From contig CBFGTI010000001.1 of assembly GCA_965651695.1 (NCBI GenBank), positions 62,001-126,000 on the forward strand: 64,000 nucleotides of DNA, read 5' to 3'. The DNA is from Imperialibacter sp965651695 (GTDB lineage: Bacteria; Bacteroidota; Bacteroidia; Cytophagales; Cyclobacteriaceae). This document shows positions 26,339 to 35,953 of the stretch, one piece after another. The notes beneath the pieces are model-generated. The model had not been told where the DNA came from and searched no databases. It saw only the letters and a program-made list of their open reading frames with translations. Position 1 is the first letter of the stretch; every line of letters begins with the position of its first letter. Both the position numbers and the translations under genes were made by a program.

Positions 26339-26878
26339 TCATTTCGTTGCTGAAAACTCCACCATACTTGCCAGATACGATACGTCGCCACCCACCGTAA
26401 TGCCGAAGACGTACCTGGATTCAGAAAGCTCGCTTGCCCACACAAAATCGATATGCACTTGCGACACCCCCAAAGTGCCGGCCTCGCTGTCGTCAAGCTC
26501 AACATAAATGGTTTGCCCATTATAAATGTCCCACTTAAATTCTTCGGTTACAGTCACTTCCTCTCCGTCATTTCCCCACATATCCACTGGTGTGAAAGTG
26601 AGTGAATATTTGCCGCGCCTATAGCTGTCGTCGGCATCTTTGGCTTTTGTAAGCTCCAGGTAGCCAGAAACGTTCTTATACTCCCGCTCATTATTTCGCT
26701 GAGCTTCATTTTCTACCATGTAATGATCAAAAGCCTCAATGGCTGTTACATTCCACTTACCCAGGAAGGGCTCCAATTCTTTCAAGTCGGGGTCCACCAA
26801 ATCTTCAATGCAGGAAGTTCCGGCCAGCAGGGAGATCACGCCGATGATCAATAACACCTTTTTCATAGTTTTTTTCAT
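26339..26878 (-). CDS. Lipoprotein of unknown function, lipocalin-like
   Basis: About 179 residues from the ATG at 26878 (a second ATG at 26866 is possible). The N-terminus has a clear lipobox LAGTSC. The mature protein starts with FLGKWNVTAIEAF, a motif usual in Bacteroidota lipocalin-like lipoproteins, and alternates short beta-strands (SGYLELTKA, KYSLTFTPV, GQTIYVELDD). It should be anchored to the inner or outer membrane. No neighbour suggests a pathway. A TTACTTTG sequence directly upstream of the ATG resembles a -7 element, which would favour the downstream start. Confidence 0.65.
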   Translation of the reverse strand: MKKTMKKVLLIIGVISLLAGTSCIEDLVDPDLKELEPFLGKWNVTAIEAFDHYMVENEAQRNNEREYKNVSGYLELTKAKDADDSYRRGKYSLTFTPVDMWGNDGEEVTVTEEFKWDIYNGQTIYVELDDSEAGTLGVSQVHIDFVWASELSESRYVFGITVGGDVSYLASMVEFSATK

Positions 26879-26958
26879 CAAAGTAACCTCCCCGCCAGGT
26901 TGTTCGCCATCCGTGGGGCAGGGTATTTTGACGTCCGTTAAAGGCGGTATGTGATAAA

Positions 26959-28995
26959 CTATTTCAGCAATCCTGCTCTCCTTAGCAGCGCTTTTGGGTC
27001 GGGTTCACGCCCCCTGAACTTCTTGTAGAGCGTCATCGGGTGCTCACTTCCACCCTTTGAAAGGATGTTCTCCTTGAATTTCCGGGCCACTTCCTTGCTA
27101 AAAATTCCCTTTTCCTTGAAAAATTCAAATGCATCTGCGTCCAGCACTTCGGCCCATTTGTAGCTGTAGTAGCCCGACGAATAGCCGCCATTGAAGATGT
27201 GGGAGAACTGGCAGCTCATATTGGTTTCCTCCACCTGCGGCAGCACCTCCACCGCTTTGAAGATGGATTTTTCAAACTCGCCTATGTTTTCGATGCCCGA
27301 CGGATCGCCGCCATGGTAAGCCATATCGAGCGTGCCGAAGCCAACCTGGCGGGTAGTAGCATAGCCCGCCTGAAAATTGGCACTGTCTTTCAGCCGCTTC
27401 ACCAGGTCTGCGGGTATGGGCTCGCCTGTTTGGTAATGGCGCGCAAACAGGTCGAGGCATTCTTTTTCGAGCGTCCAGTTCTCCAATATCTGGCTGGGCA
27501 GCTCCACAAAATCCCAGTATACGTTGGTGCCGCTGAGGCTACCATAAGTGCCCTGCGCCAGCATGCCGTGCAGAGCGTGGCCAAACTCGTGAAACAGCGT
27601 TTGCACCTCGTTGAAGGTAAGCAGAGAGGGCTTTGTTTGCGTGGGCTTGGTAAAATTGCACACGATGCTTATGTGTGGCCTTTGGTCCCGGCCATCAATT
27701 TTCTTCTGCTGCCTGAAAACCGTCATCCAGGCGCCACCTCTTTTGCCATCCCTGGGGAAAAAGTCCGCATAAAAAACGGCGACAAGATCGTCTTGTTCAT
27801 CTCTTACCTCATACACCCGTACGTCGGGGTGGTAGCGGTCTATTTCCTGGTTTTCGACAAAATGAATGCCGTAGAGCTGCTCAGCAACCGTGAACACGCC
27901 ATCGATTACATTTTCCAGCCTGAAGTACGGTTTAAGCAGCTCATCATCTACCTCGTACTTCTCCTTTTTCAACTTCTCGCTGTAGTAAGCAAAATCCCAG
28001 CGTTGCAAGCTCTCCAGCCCGTCAAGCTGCCTGGCATACGCCGAAAGCTCTTCAATGTCCTTCTTTGTTGCGGGAAACGACACCTCAAGGATATCAGACA
28101 AAAATTCCCGCACCCTTCCGGGAGTTTCGGCCATTCGCTCTTCCAGCACAAAATCGGCGTGGCTGGCATACCCAAGCAGGCGTGCACGCTGGTGCCGCAG
28201 CTTCACAATCTTCTTTATAATCTCCTGGTTGTCCCACTCATTGCCTTTGAAGCTTCTGGACCCATGAGCCATGTACATTTTTTTCCGAAGATCCCTCTTT
28301 TTGGCATAAGTCATAAACGGGATAAAACTGGGGTACTGCAGCGTAAACACCCAGCTGCCTTCCTTTCCTTTTTCCCTGGCAGTTTCCGCAGCCGCTTCCT
28401 TTGCAAACTCTGGCAGGCCTTCCAGATCAGCCTCATCGGTTATCACCAGCTGAAAGGCATTGGTTTCCTTAAGCACATTTTCTCCAAACTGCTGTCCAAG
28501 CACAGCCAACTCCTTGTCGATGGCCCTAAGCTCTTCTTTCTTCTCCGGGGCAAGACCAGCGCCGTTTCTCACAAACCCTTTGTAGGTTTTTTCCAGCAGC
28601 ATTTTCGCTTCCGGGTCCAGGGCCTCTTTTTCTGCGCTATCAAACACGGCTTTCACCTTCACAAAAAGTTGCTCGTTCAGCATGATATCGTTGCTGTATT
28701 CCGACAGCATGGGTGAAATATCTTTTGCCAAAGCCTGCATTTCATCGTTGGTTTCGGCTGAGTTGAGGTTGAAAAATATATTTGAAACCAGATCGAGCCC
28801 ACTTCCGGCCCTTTCCAACGCTGCCACGGTATTGCCGAAGGTTGGTGGCTCTTGCAAAGCAACTATCTCGTCTACCTCAGCCTTGGCCCTGGCAATAGCC
28901 TCTTTAAAAGCCGGCATGAAGTGCTCGTTTGAGATGCGGCTGAAAGGGATAGTATCAAATGGCGTGTTGAAAGATTGTAAAAGTGGGTTGGACAT
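26959..28995 (-). CDS. M3-family metallopeptidase (oligopeptidase A / dipeptidyl carboxypeptidase type)
   Basis: A protein of 678 residues, the normal length for bacterial PrlC/Dcp peptidases. The zinc site HEFGHALHG begins at H469, with H473 as the second ligand and the third glutamate ligand expected about 25 residues later. No signal peptide is seen, so it is probably cytoplasmic, where it degrades short peptides. The C-terminal GGSEHPMTLYKKFRGREPD and the SSGYYSYKWAEVLDADAFEF segment are highly conserved in the family. It is transcribed alone; the terminator is not obvious. Confidence 0.92.
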   Translation of the reverse strand: MSNPLLQSFNTPFDTIPFSRISNEHFMPAFKEAIARAKAEVDEIVALQEPPTFGNTVAALERAGSGLDLVSNIFFNLNSAETNDEMQALAKDISPMLSEYSNDIMLNEQLFVKVKAVFDSAEKEALDPEAKMLLEKTYKGFVRNGAGLAPEKKEELRAIDKELAVLGQQFGENVLKETNAFQLVITDEADLEGLPEFAKEAAAETAREKGKEGSWVFTLQYPSFIPFMTYAKKRDLRKKMYMAHGSRSFKGNEWDNQEIIKKIVKLRHQRARLLGYASHADFVLEERMAETPGRVREFLSDILEVSFPATKKDIEELSAYARQLDGLESLQRWDFAYYSEKLKKEKYEVDDELLKPYFRLENVIDGVFTVAEQLYGIHFVENQEIDRYHPDVRVYEVRDEQDDLVAVFYADFFPRDGKRGGAWMTVFRQQKKIDGRDQRPHISIVCNFTKPTQTKPSLLTFNEVQTLFHEFGHALHGMLAQGTYGSLSGTNVYWDFVELPSQILENWTLEKECLDLFARHYQTGEPIPADLVKRLKDSANFQAGYATTRQVGFGTLDMAYHGGDPSGIENIGEFEKSIFKAVEVLPQVEETNMSCQFSHIFNGGYSSGYYSYKWAEVLDADAFEFFKEKGIFSKEVARKFKENILSKGGSEHPMTLYKKFRGREPDPKALLRRAGLLK

Positions 28996-29063
28996 CGTGG
29001 TAATTGTTTGAATGAAACAAATGGCTATTTACCATAACTGCAATATCAGGCGAAAAATTTCGC

Positions 29064-29083
29064 ACGGGCAATATTCTGCCCGT
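29064..29083. other. Hairpin between the M3 peptidase and AIM24-type genes
   Basis: ACGGGCA (29064-29070) and TGCCCGT (29077-29083) form a 7-bp stem with a 6-base loop. On the minus strand it lies downstream of the AIM24-type gene and is followed by an A/T-rich stretch, so a weak terminator is likely. Confidence 0.4.
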
Positions 29084-29141
29084 TTGCAAACATCGCATCA
29101 GTGGGTGCCTTCAAGCTCACCCATCATTGCCGGAAAGTATT

Positions 29142-29912
29142 TTAAGATTCGAGGAAGTTTCCAAGTATAGAACTCCCCTCTTTTCGGCTGTTTTGCCCGT
29201 ACGGAGCGAGAGCTTGCACCAGCTTTCGGATAGGCATCGACTGCAGCCATACTTTGCCGGTACCTCTGAGGGTAGCCAGAAACACTCCTTCGCCGCCAAA
29301 AAGCATCGATTTTAAACCGCCGGAGCTTTGGATGTCAAAATCGAGCGTGTGCTCAAATGCCACTACGCAGCCGGTATCTATCCGCAGTGTTTCATTATTA
29401 AGTTGCTTCTCAATTACGGTGCCCCCGGCATGCACAAACGCCAGGCCGTCGCCGATAAGTTTTTGCAGAATAAAGCCTTCGCCGCCTACCAGGCCAGCAC
29501 CAATTCTTTTGTTGAGTGTGATGGTGACTTTGGTGCCCAAGGCAGCACACAAAAAGCCATCTTTCTGAACAATTATCTGATTGCCCTGTTGTTTGGCAAG
29601 GTCTATCGGAATAATGGTGCCGGGATATGGCGCTGAAAAAGCAACCTTCTTTTTGCCTGCGCCGTGGTTTGTAAAATGCGTGGTAAAAACCGATTCTCCT
29701 GTTAGCGCCCTGGCACCAGCCGACAAAAGTTTGCCCAAAAATCCCTGGTCGGGTTCGGAGCCATCGCCCATTTTGGTTTCAAATACGATACCTTCTTCCA
29801 TAAAAAGCATCGCACCAGCCTCGGCTATTACCGTTTCTCTGGGGTCTAGTTCAATTTCTACTGTTTGAATGCTTTCGCCATAGATTTTGTAATCTATCTC
29901 GTGTGATCTCAT
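29142..29912 (-). CDS. TIGR00266 / AIM24-family protein
   Basis: About 256 residues from the ATG at 29912 (MRSHEIDYKIYG); an in-frame methionine 8 codons upstream is less typical. The sequence follows the double beta-barrel family TIGR00266: VEIELDPRETVIAEAGAMLF near the start, ALTGESVFTTHFTN in the middle, and LLFGGEGVFLATLRGTGKVW near the end. Homologues are widespread and related to the fungal mitochondrial AIM24. The function in bacteria is not established. It forms a minus-strand series with neighbours that seem unrelated. Confidence 0.85.
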   Translation of the reverse strand: MRSHEIDYKIYGESIQTVEIELDPRETVIAEAGAMLFMEEGIVFETKMGDGSEPDQGFLGKLLSAGARALTGESVFTTHFTNHGAGKKKVAFSAPYPGTIIPIDLAKQQGNQIIVQKDGFLCAALGTKVTITLNKRIGAGLVGGEGFILQKLIGDGLAFVHAGGTVIEKQLNNETLRIDTGCVVAFEHTLDFDIQSSGGLKSMLFGGEGVFLATLRGTGKVWLQSMPIRKLVQALAPYGQNSRKEGSSILGNFLES

Positions 29913-30015
29913 ATCTGTTCTTTTATTCAGCAGCAAAAGTGCGACTCAGCACCGGCCTGTATCGCCAATGCTTATTCTTTCGCTGACAGCCAATTTAGGG
30001 GTCTGTTTTCGAAAT

Positions 30016-30231
30016 TTACTCTTCTTCCTTCTTTCCTTTGCCTTTCTTTATCTCGTCCAGATCGTCTCTGTCACGCAGCTTTTTGTCGTCTACGTTTTTG
30101 TTCAGAAATTCATTGATTTTGTCGATCTGCAGGTTAGATTTTATCTCGCCAAAGGTGTCGATGCTTATTTCGAAGCCTTCAAGGTCTCGCGCTACTTTTG
30201 GCTTCTTCTTTGGTGGCTCGTTTTTGCTCAT
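30016..30231 (-). CDS. Small highly charged protein of unknown function
   Basis: A protein of 71 residues. The N-terminus is lysine- and proline-rich (MSKNEPPKKKPKV), the centre GFEISIDTFGEIKSN then KINEFLNKNV looks folded, and the tail is a K/E stretch. Its high charge and defined central motif suggest a real protein, and I recall similar small proteins in Cytophagales. The start at 30231 is 14 bases after the gltX stop at 30245 on the same strand, so it is probably the second gene of a gltX transcript. No function can be assigned. Confidence 0.65.
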   Translation of the reverse strand: MSKNEPPKKKPKVARDLEGFEISIDTFGEIKSNLQIDKINEFLNKNVDDKKLRDRDDLDEIKKGKGKKEEE

Positions 30232-30244
30232 AACAGTCAGTCGT

Positions 30245-31783
30245 TTATCCCACTAGTATAACGGTTGCCGCGTCAATTCGTTTTGCAGTTTCTTCAAAAC
30301 CAAGAATTTCTATCACTGTCATAAGGTCAGGCCCACCACCCTCTCCAGTTACTGCCAGCCTTAGCGGCTGCATGTATTTGCCCATTTTCAAGCCTTTGTC
30401 ACCAAAAAACTTTTCGATAACGTCGTGTATTTCTGCAGCCGTCGGCCTTTGCGAGGCAAGTGTGGCAAACTGCGAAGCTAAGTCTCCGAGCACCGCAGCT
30501 ACTTCTGCATTCCACTTTTTCTGTGCCACCTGCTCGTCGTAAGAAGCCGGTGCCTCAAAGAAGAATCGTCCCTGTGTCCAAAGGTCCTGCGGAAATGAAA
30601 TTCTATCCTGCAGCAGGCCGGTAATCTTGAGTATCGTCTCTTCCGGGGCTTGCTTGCCCTCCTTTTCCATCTCCAGCTTGAGGCTGGCCGCTAGCTCGTT
30701 TACTGGCATCGTTTTAATGTAGTGCTGATTAAACCAGTTGGCTTTGCCGATATCGAATTTGGCACCTGCCTTACTTATCCGCTCAATACTAAATGCCTCT
30801 ATTAATTCTTCCATCGAAAAAATTTCCTGCTCGGTTCCGGGGCTCCAGCCCAGCAGTGCCAGGAAATTGACAACCGCCTCAGGCAGATATCCTTTTTCTC
30901 TGTAGCCCAACGAAACTTCTCCCGAAACAGGGTCGGCCCAGTTGAGTGGGAAAATTGGAAAGCCGGCCTTGTCGGCGTCTCGCTTGCTGAGCTTGCCGTT
31001 GCCATCGGGCTTAAGCAAAAGCGGCAGGTGAGCGAATTGCGGCATTGTTTTTTCCCAGCCGAAGAAACGGTAAATAAGCACATGAAGAGGTGCCGACGGC
31101 AGCCATTCCTCTCCTCTGATTACGTGCGTTATTTTCATCAGGTGGTCGTCTACAATATTGGCCAGATGGTAGGTGGGCATCCCGTCCGATTTCAAAAGCA
31201 CCTTGTCATCGAGCACCGACGAATGCACTACCACCCATCCCCTGATGAGATCGTGGAACCTTATTTCTTCCTTCCGGGGCACCATCAGGCGAATAACGTA
31301 AGGTTCGCCGCTGCTAAGCCGGGCCTTAACTTCTTCCGCCGGCAGCGTAAGCGAGTTTTTCATGCCGTTGCGGGTTACGGCGTTGTACTGCTGGTTGGCC
31401 ACTTTCGCTGCCTTTAGCTTTTCTCGCATAGCATCGAGCTCTTCGGCTGTATCGAAGGCATAGTAGGCCTTGCCGGTGTCAACAAGCTGCTGCGCAAATT
31501 CCGCATAAATGTCTTTCCTGTCCGATTGCCGGTAAGGTCCGAACGGCCCCCCCGACTCCGGCCCCTCATCAATAGCAATACCTACCCACTTCAAAGCCTC
31601 TATAATGTAATCTTCGGCTCCCGGCACAAACCTAGCCTGGTCGGTATCTTCGATCCGAAGTAGCATTTTGCCCTTGTTTTTTCTAGCGAATAAGTAATTA
31701 TACAGCGCAGTTCTTACCCCCCCAATATGCAACCCCCCTGTGGGACTAGGGGCAAATCGAACTCTAACTTCAGAAGTGTCCAT
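30245..31783 (-). CDS. gltX: Glutamate-tRNA ligase
   Basis: A class-I aminoacyl-tRNA synthetase of 512 residues. The HIGH signature reads HIGG at residues 19-22 within APSPTGGLHIGG and the KMSKS loop reads KLSKR near residue 263. It charges tRNA-Glu in the cytoplasm. Length and architecture match bacterial GluRS (catalytic domain plus helical anticodon-binding domain). Whether it is discriminating cannot be told here. A good promoter lies about 65 bases upstream. Confidence 0.95.
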   Translation of the reverse strand: MDTSEVRVRFAPSPTGGLHIGGVRTALYNYLFARKNKGKMLLRIEDTDQARFVPGAEDYIIEALKWVGIAIDEGPESGGPFGPYRQSDRKDIYAEFAQQLVDTGKAYYAFDTAEELDAMREKLKAAKVANQQYNAVTRNGMKNSLTLPAEEVKARLSSGEPYVIRLMVPRKEEIRFHDLIRGWVVVHSSVLDDKVLLKSDGMPTYHLANIVDDHLMKITHVIRGEEWLPSAPLHVLIYRFFGWEKTMPQFAHLPLLLKPDGNGKLSKRDADKAGFPIFPLNWADPVSGEVSLGYREKGYLPEAVVNFLALLGWSPGTEQEIFSMEELIEAFSIERISKAGAKFDIGKANWFNQHYIKTMPVNELAASLKLEMEKEGKQAPEETILKITGLLQDRISFPQDLWTQGRFFFEAPASYDEQVAQKKWNAEVAAVLGDLASQFATLASQRPTAAEIHDVIEKFFGDKGLKMGKYMQPLRLAVTGEGGGPDLMTVIEILGFEETAKRIDAATVILVG

Positions 31784-31848
31784 GTCAGCTTTTCAATTAT
31801 CGTTTGCGCATGTAACCGCGCATTTTTTTGATCTTTTTTAATGAACGT

Positions 31849-31881
31849 CAAAGTTAGCCAATGCGGTGAGATATTAACAAA
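31849..31881 (-). promoter_or_regulatory. Bacteroidota sigma-A promoter for gltX
   Basis: On the minus strand a -33 TTTG (plus CAAA at 31878-31881) and a -7 TAACTTTG (plus CAAAGTTA at 31849-31856) are separated by 21 bases. The -7 element is a perfect TAnnTTTG match. Confidence 0.72.
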
Positions 31882-32156
31882 AACAGAATGGCAAAGAAAT
31901 GGAGCAGCAAGTATAAGCGGGGTACTTGTACTGCGAGCTGATTGGTGCGCAATTTAACCACCAAACTGAGCGATAATGGTATGAAGCTGAATTGCCGCGG
32001 CCCCTCCCGGAAGGGCTGCATTTAAAGGCGCAGAGCTATGACGCTCAGATAAGCACTATAAGTGGCGGACAAGCTGCAAAGGTGGAAGGCTGACAATGGC
32101 TCACATCAGCTTCCGTCGTTAAACATGCTACCTTTTCGTCAACACCGGCCAAACCT
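31882..32156. other. Non-coding gap with no recognisable feature
   Basis: The gap between gltX and the FtsX-type permease gene is 373 bases (31784-32156). Apart from the gltX promoter I see no gene, terminator, tandem repeat or paired direct/inverted repeats. It may hold degraded sequence. Confidence 0.5.
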
Positions 32157-34526
32157 TTATTCGTACCGCAAAGCCTCAGTTGGGTTGGCCCTGGCCACCT
32201 TTAGCGACTGATAAAGCACAGTAAGAGCCGATCCCGTAATGGCAATAGCTGCCGCAGTAAGAAAAATGGAAATGCCAGGATTGATACGGTACGCAAAATT
32301 TTGAAGCCAAATGTTGAGCACGTATATGCCCAACGGTACTGCAATTAACACTCCCGCAGCCACCAGCGCATTGAACCGGCTTGTGAGCAGCCAGGCCAGC
32401 GAGCCGAGCGAAGCTCCAAGCACTTTACGAACACCTATCTCCTTGGTTCGCTCTTTGATGGTTAGTGACGCCAATCCAAACAATCCGGTAAAGGCGATTA
32501 CAATCGCGAGTACCGAGCTAGCCCAAATAATGCGCTGCCAGTTCCTTTCCTTTTCGTAGGTTTCCTTATTAATATCAGCAACAAATCGAAAATCGAATGG
32601 CCGGTAGGGAAACTGCTTGTGCCAAAACGACTCCACCTTCCGAATGGCTTGCTGCTCCGCTCCCGGCTTTATCCGCAGGTTAACCTGGGTTACATCCATA
32701 GGCGGGAGCTGATGCCACATCATGGCGGGCATTTCCTGGTGCAGCGAGAGAAAATGGTAGTCGGCAACAACACCCACCACAGTAAGCTTGCTATTCCAGA
32801 AGGTGATTTGCTCACCAACGGGGTTTTGCCAGCCCATCATTTTTACAAATGTCTGATTCACGATAATAGCGGCGGTGTCGGTAGCCATACTTCGCATAAA
32901 ATTTCGGCCTTCCACCAGCGGTATCTGCATCGTTTCCATGTAGCCGTAGTCAGCTTTCGTGTGGTAGGTAGTGTATTGGTCATCGCCTTCATCAAATCTC
33001 GACCTGTTGGTGCCGGCATACACACCGCCGATGTTTACAAATTCAGGCTCCTGGCCCAGCTCGTTTTTCAGCACTTCCAGGTCCCGTTCCCAATCCTGTG
33101 CAGGAATTTCAATGCGCATAAGGCTATCCTGGTTGTATCCTAAATCCTTGTCGAGCATAAAATTCACCTGGCTGCTGATGCCAATAGCTGTTATCATTAA
33201 AAAAACCGCTATTGCAAACTGGAGCACAATCATGCTTCTGCCCAGCCACCCTCTGCCCGAAATTTTAAGCTTGCCTTTGAGCACCGTCACTGCTTCCATT
33301 CGGGAAAGCATGATCGAAGGATAAAAGCCTGCCAGTGCAGCGGTAAAAATGAGCAACAATGCGGCGAACACCAACAGTTCAATTTCAACTAATGGGTTTA
33401 AAGTCAAGTGCTTACCGGTTACCTCATTGAAAAATGGGAGTGAAAATTCGGCCACAATAAAGCCGATGAAAATAGCTACTGCGCAGAGCAGAAAAGCCTC
33501 GCCCAAAAACTGCTTTCTCAGCTGTCCGTTGCCAGCGCCTACCACCTTTCTAATACCAATCTCTTTGGAGCGGGGCAAAGAGCGCGCAAGCGAAAGATTG
33601 ACAAAGTTGATACACGCAAGGATCAAAATAAAAACGCCGATACCTGCCAGCACATAAGCATATATCGGGTTACCGGAGGCTACTAAGCCATTGTAGGCGT
33701 TTATTGCAGGGTTAAGATGGATGTCAGCTAATGGCTGAAGATAAAGCGTCAGCCAAAAATTGTCTCCGTACCGTTCGTTGGTGCGGCGGATACTTTCCCC
33801 CGCATATTTCTCAACCACCGGATCAAATTTAGCTTCCAGTTCGACCGGGTCTACTCCGGGATGCAACCTTACAAAGGTATTGATGTACATGTCGAGCCAT
33901 CGCGAAGGGTCGTTGGTTCGCTCTGCAGCTGTAACATTTCTGACAATGCTGAATTTGATCGACGAATTTTCGGGGGCGTCTTCGGCTACGGCACTCACCA
34001 TCAGGCTAATGAACTCGTCTCCCTGCTCCACCAGAATGGTGCGCCCAATGGGATTTTCGCTACCGAAGTATTTTTCTGCGGTAGTTCTGCTCAACACCAC
34101 ATTATTTTCATCGGCCAGGGCCTTCTCCGCATCACCTTTGAGGATTTCGAATGAAAACACCCGAAAAAAGTCGCGATCCACCAGCAGGCTTTGCTCGTTA
34201 AACGATTGGTCGTTGATGCGGTAGAGATTATACCCGGTAGTAAGCCGGACCATGTGCATTATTTCGGGCAACTCCGCTGCCAGCGCCGGCCCCACAGGCG
34301 GTCCGGTAACCGCTTCTATTTTTGCACCGTCGTTTTCGGAGCACACAACCCTATAAATCGAATCGGCGTGCGAATGAAACCTGTCGTAGGTAAGCTCGTC
34401 TTTCACGTACAGAAAAAGGAGAATGCAACATGCCATTCCGGCCGAAAGCCCGAGTATATTAATAGCAGAAATGGTTTTTTGCCGAAGTAGGTGGCGGAAG
34501 GCAATCTTGATGTAGTGACGAAGCAT
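32157..34526 (-). CDS. ABC transporter permease with two FtsX domains (MacB-like)
   Basis: About 789 residues from the ATG at 34526 (MLRHYIKIAFRHLL). An upstream in-frame GTG-like extension of 18 codons is not typical of the family. An N-terminal membrane helix and periplasmic MacB-type domain are followed by an FtsX domain (EIGIRKVVGAGNGQLRKQFL), a second periplasmic domain, and a C-terminal FtsX domain (KEIGVRKVLGASLGSLAWLL) ending RANPTEALRYE. Such double permeases are abundant in Cytophagales and presumably pair with a MacB-type ATPase encoded elsewhere. No ATPase gene is adjacent. Confidence 0.88.
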   Translation of the reverse strand: MLRHYIKIAFRHLLRQKTISAINILGLSAGMACCILLFLYVKDELTYDRFHSHADSIYRVVCSENDGAKIEAVTGPPVGPALAAELPEIMHMVRLTTGYNLYRINDQSFNEQSLLVDRDFFRVFSFEILKGDAEKALADENNVVLSRTTAEKYFGSENPIGRTILVEQGDEFISLMVSAVAEDAPENSSIKFSIVRNVTAAERTNDPSRWLDMYINTFVRLHPGVDPVELEAKFDPVVEKYAGESIRRTNERYGDNFWLTLYLQPLADIHLNPAINAYNGLVASGNPIYAYVLAGIGVFILILACINFVNLSLARSLPRSKEIGIRKVVGAGNGQLRKQFLGEAFLLCAVAIFIGFIVAEFSLPFFNEVTGKHLTLNPLVEIELLVFAALLLIFTAALAGFYPSIMLSRMEAVTVLKGKLKISGRGWLGRSMIVLQFAIAVFLMITAIGISSQVNFMLDKDLGYNQDSLMRIEIPAQDWERDLEVLKNELGQEPEFVNIGGVYAGTNRSRFDEGDDQYTTYHTKADYGYMETMQIPLVEGRNFMRSMATDTAAIIVNQTFVKMMGWQNPVGEQITFWNSKLTVVGVVADYHFLSLHQEMPAMMWHQLPPMDVTQVNLRIKPGAEQQAIRKVESFWHKQFPYRPFDFRFVADINKETYEKERNWQRIIWASSVLAIVIAFTGLFGLASLTIKERTKEIGVRKVLGASLGSLAWLLTSRFNALVAAGVLIAVPLGIYVLNIWLQNFAYRINPGISIFLTAAAIAITGSALTVLYQSLKVARANPTEALRYE

Positions 34527-34784
34527 AGGATTGATCTTAGGTTTTGTGTGCTTTTGGTAGTTGACTTCCACTGTTCTCATTCGCCTCTAATTGCTTCGCG
34601 GGGTTGTGCTGCCACTACCACCAAAGCACCTAGTTACAGTATTGTGTCAGACTTCAGTGTCTGGTATACCAATTCAATGCCAGTCATAAACAGCTGTTTT
34701 TCAGTATATTACGAAATATTGCGCCTTCTGGTTTGCCCGAAACAAAACAGCTTTGTCCGAAATCGGTCGGTAAGAAAAATTACA

Positions 34785-34899
34785 ATAGTTACACCAATGT
34801 CGTTTGGTTAGAGATATATGATCCTCTCCCTTGCCCTCACTAGCCGTGCGCCTCCCAATAGGGACAATCGGCCTAACTAAACGACATTGATAGTTACAC
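34785..34899. mobile_element. MITE-like element (95 bp) with 10-bp target duplication
   Basis: A 95-base element (34795-34889) begins with CAATGTCGTTTGGTTAG and ends with CTAACTAAACGACATTG, a 17-bp terminal inverted repeat with one mismatch. It is flanked on both sides by the identical 10-mer ATAGTTACAC (34785-34794 and 34890-34899). The interior has no coding capacity. This is the structure of a miniature inverted-repeat transposable element moved in trans by a transposase not present in the window. It lies in the 435-base gap upstream of the FtsX-type permease; the rest of the gap shows only a 12-base palindrome AAACAGCTGTTT at 34688-34699. Confidence 0.8.
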
Positions 34900-34961
34900 T
34901 GATAATTGACGCGGCGGGCAGAAGGGCCGACAAAGGGAAAGAGAACTCGGATAAACGGCGG

Positions 34962-35852
34962 TCAGTTCTTATTAACAAAAACGACGTTACCCAAGGCCAC
35001 GTCTACGTTGAATTCTACAATATTTTCTGCATCGGGATGGTAGATGGCGTTCGTGAATACATTTTTGCGGATTTCCTTATAGCCGTCTGCCATTTTTACA
35101 CTACACAGCGGAGAATTGTGCAGGTAAATAATCACGGGAGTGTTCTCCATAGGCATCACAAGTTCGAGTTTTCCCGCTCCAACGCTGGCTTTTACTTTTG
35201 AGGAATGAGTGGACCTGTCGCTGAAATCGAGTGTGGCCGAGCCAAAGCCTACTTCGGCTATTACCACTTTGGCATTGGTGAGGTTTACCCTATTGGCGGT
35301 GAGCGACCCTAAGTCGACCTTCACAAAAAAAGTGTCCATTTGGATAAGATTACCTTTGCCATCGGCGTAGTCTACCATTACATCGGCACTTCCTGTGGTT
35401 ATTTTTAGCTTCTCAACTGGTATACCTGACAAATCCACGTCGGCATTGCCAATACCGTAAGCCAATTGTAAACTATAAACCTTGTCTTCGGTTAAAAGTA
35501 TCTTCCAATAGTTCTTTTCGTCCTTTTTCTGCTCACCAAAAATGCTCGAGGAAAGACTTTTGCTGATGCCGGAAGACTGGTAATTTTCAAGGTCCAGCTT
35601 TACGTGCTTTACGTTGTCTTTGATGAAGGTCTTGAAAGAAGGATTTATCGTAGAAAAATCGGGATTGCCGTAGATGTTGACAGGATGGCCGGATTTTACG
35701 GGGCGGATAAAGCAAGACCCAGCAGTTGCACTCAGGCAAAAATCTACCCGTTGAAAGGTAGAATCGTTGCTCACAGAGTAAAACTTCTTTAACTGACTAA
35801 ATGCCGAAAAACTTGCTAAAAGGCCAACGCCTAATAAAATCAATCTCCGCAT
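34962..35852 (-). CDS. Exported beta-rich protein of unknown function (toastrack/adhesin-like)
   Basis: A protein of 296 residues with a signal peptide (MRRLILLGVGLLASFSAFSQ). The mature region is made of short repeating beta-strands (YGIGNADVDLSG, ITTGSADVMVDY, VGFGSATLDFSD, VGAGKLELVMP), the pattern of DUF4097/DUF2807-type beta-solenoid domains. These are often exported and surface-associated. Two cysteines near residues 39 and 47 could form a disulfide. Nothing nearby indicates a pathway. Confidence 0.65.
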   Translation of the reverse strand: MRRLILLGVGLLASFSAFSQLKKFYSVSNDSTFQRVDFCLSATAGSCFIRPVKSGHPVNIYGNPDFSTINPSFKTFIKDNVKHVKLDLENYQSSGISKSLSSSIFGEQKKDEKNYWKILLTEDKVYSLQLAYGIGNADVDLSGIPVEKLKITTGSADVMVDYADGKGNLIQMDTFFVKVDLGSLTANRVNLTNAKVVIAEVGFGSATLDFSDRSTHSSKVKASVGAGKLELVMPMENTPVIIYLHNSPLCSVKMADGYKEIRKNVFTNAIYHPDAENIVEFNVDVALGNVVFVNKN

Positions 35853-35953
35853 ACATCCCTTCTACGTGATCAAGCTGAGAGAGTTGCGGAAATTGAAGAA
35901 ATTTACTTCAAGCCGCAATTCCCTCCGGCAAAACAAGGGTCTTAATAGTATTT

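Noticed and set aside
27199..28716. A 505-codon open frame on the plus strand opposite the M3 peptidase gene.
   Set aside because: It is the mirror of a well conserved minus-strand gene, has no recognisable domain, and its codon pattern follows from the GC-skewed third positions of the real gene.
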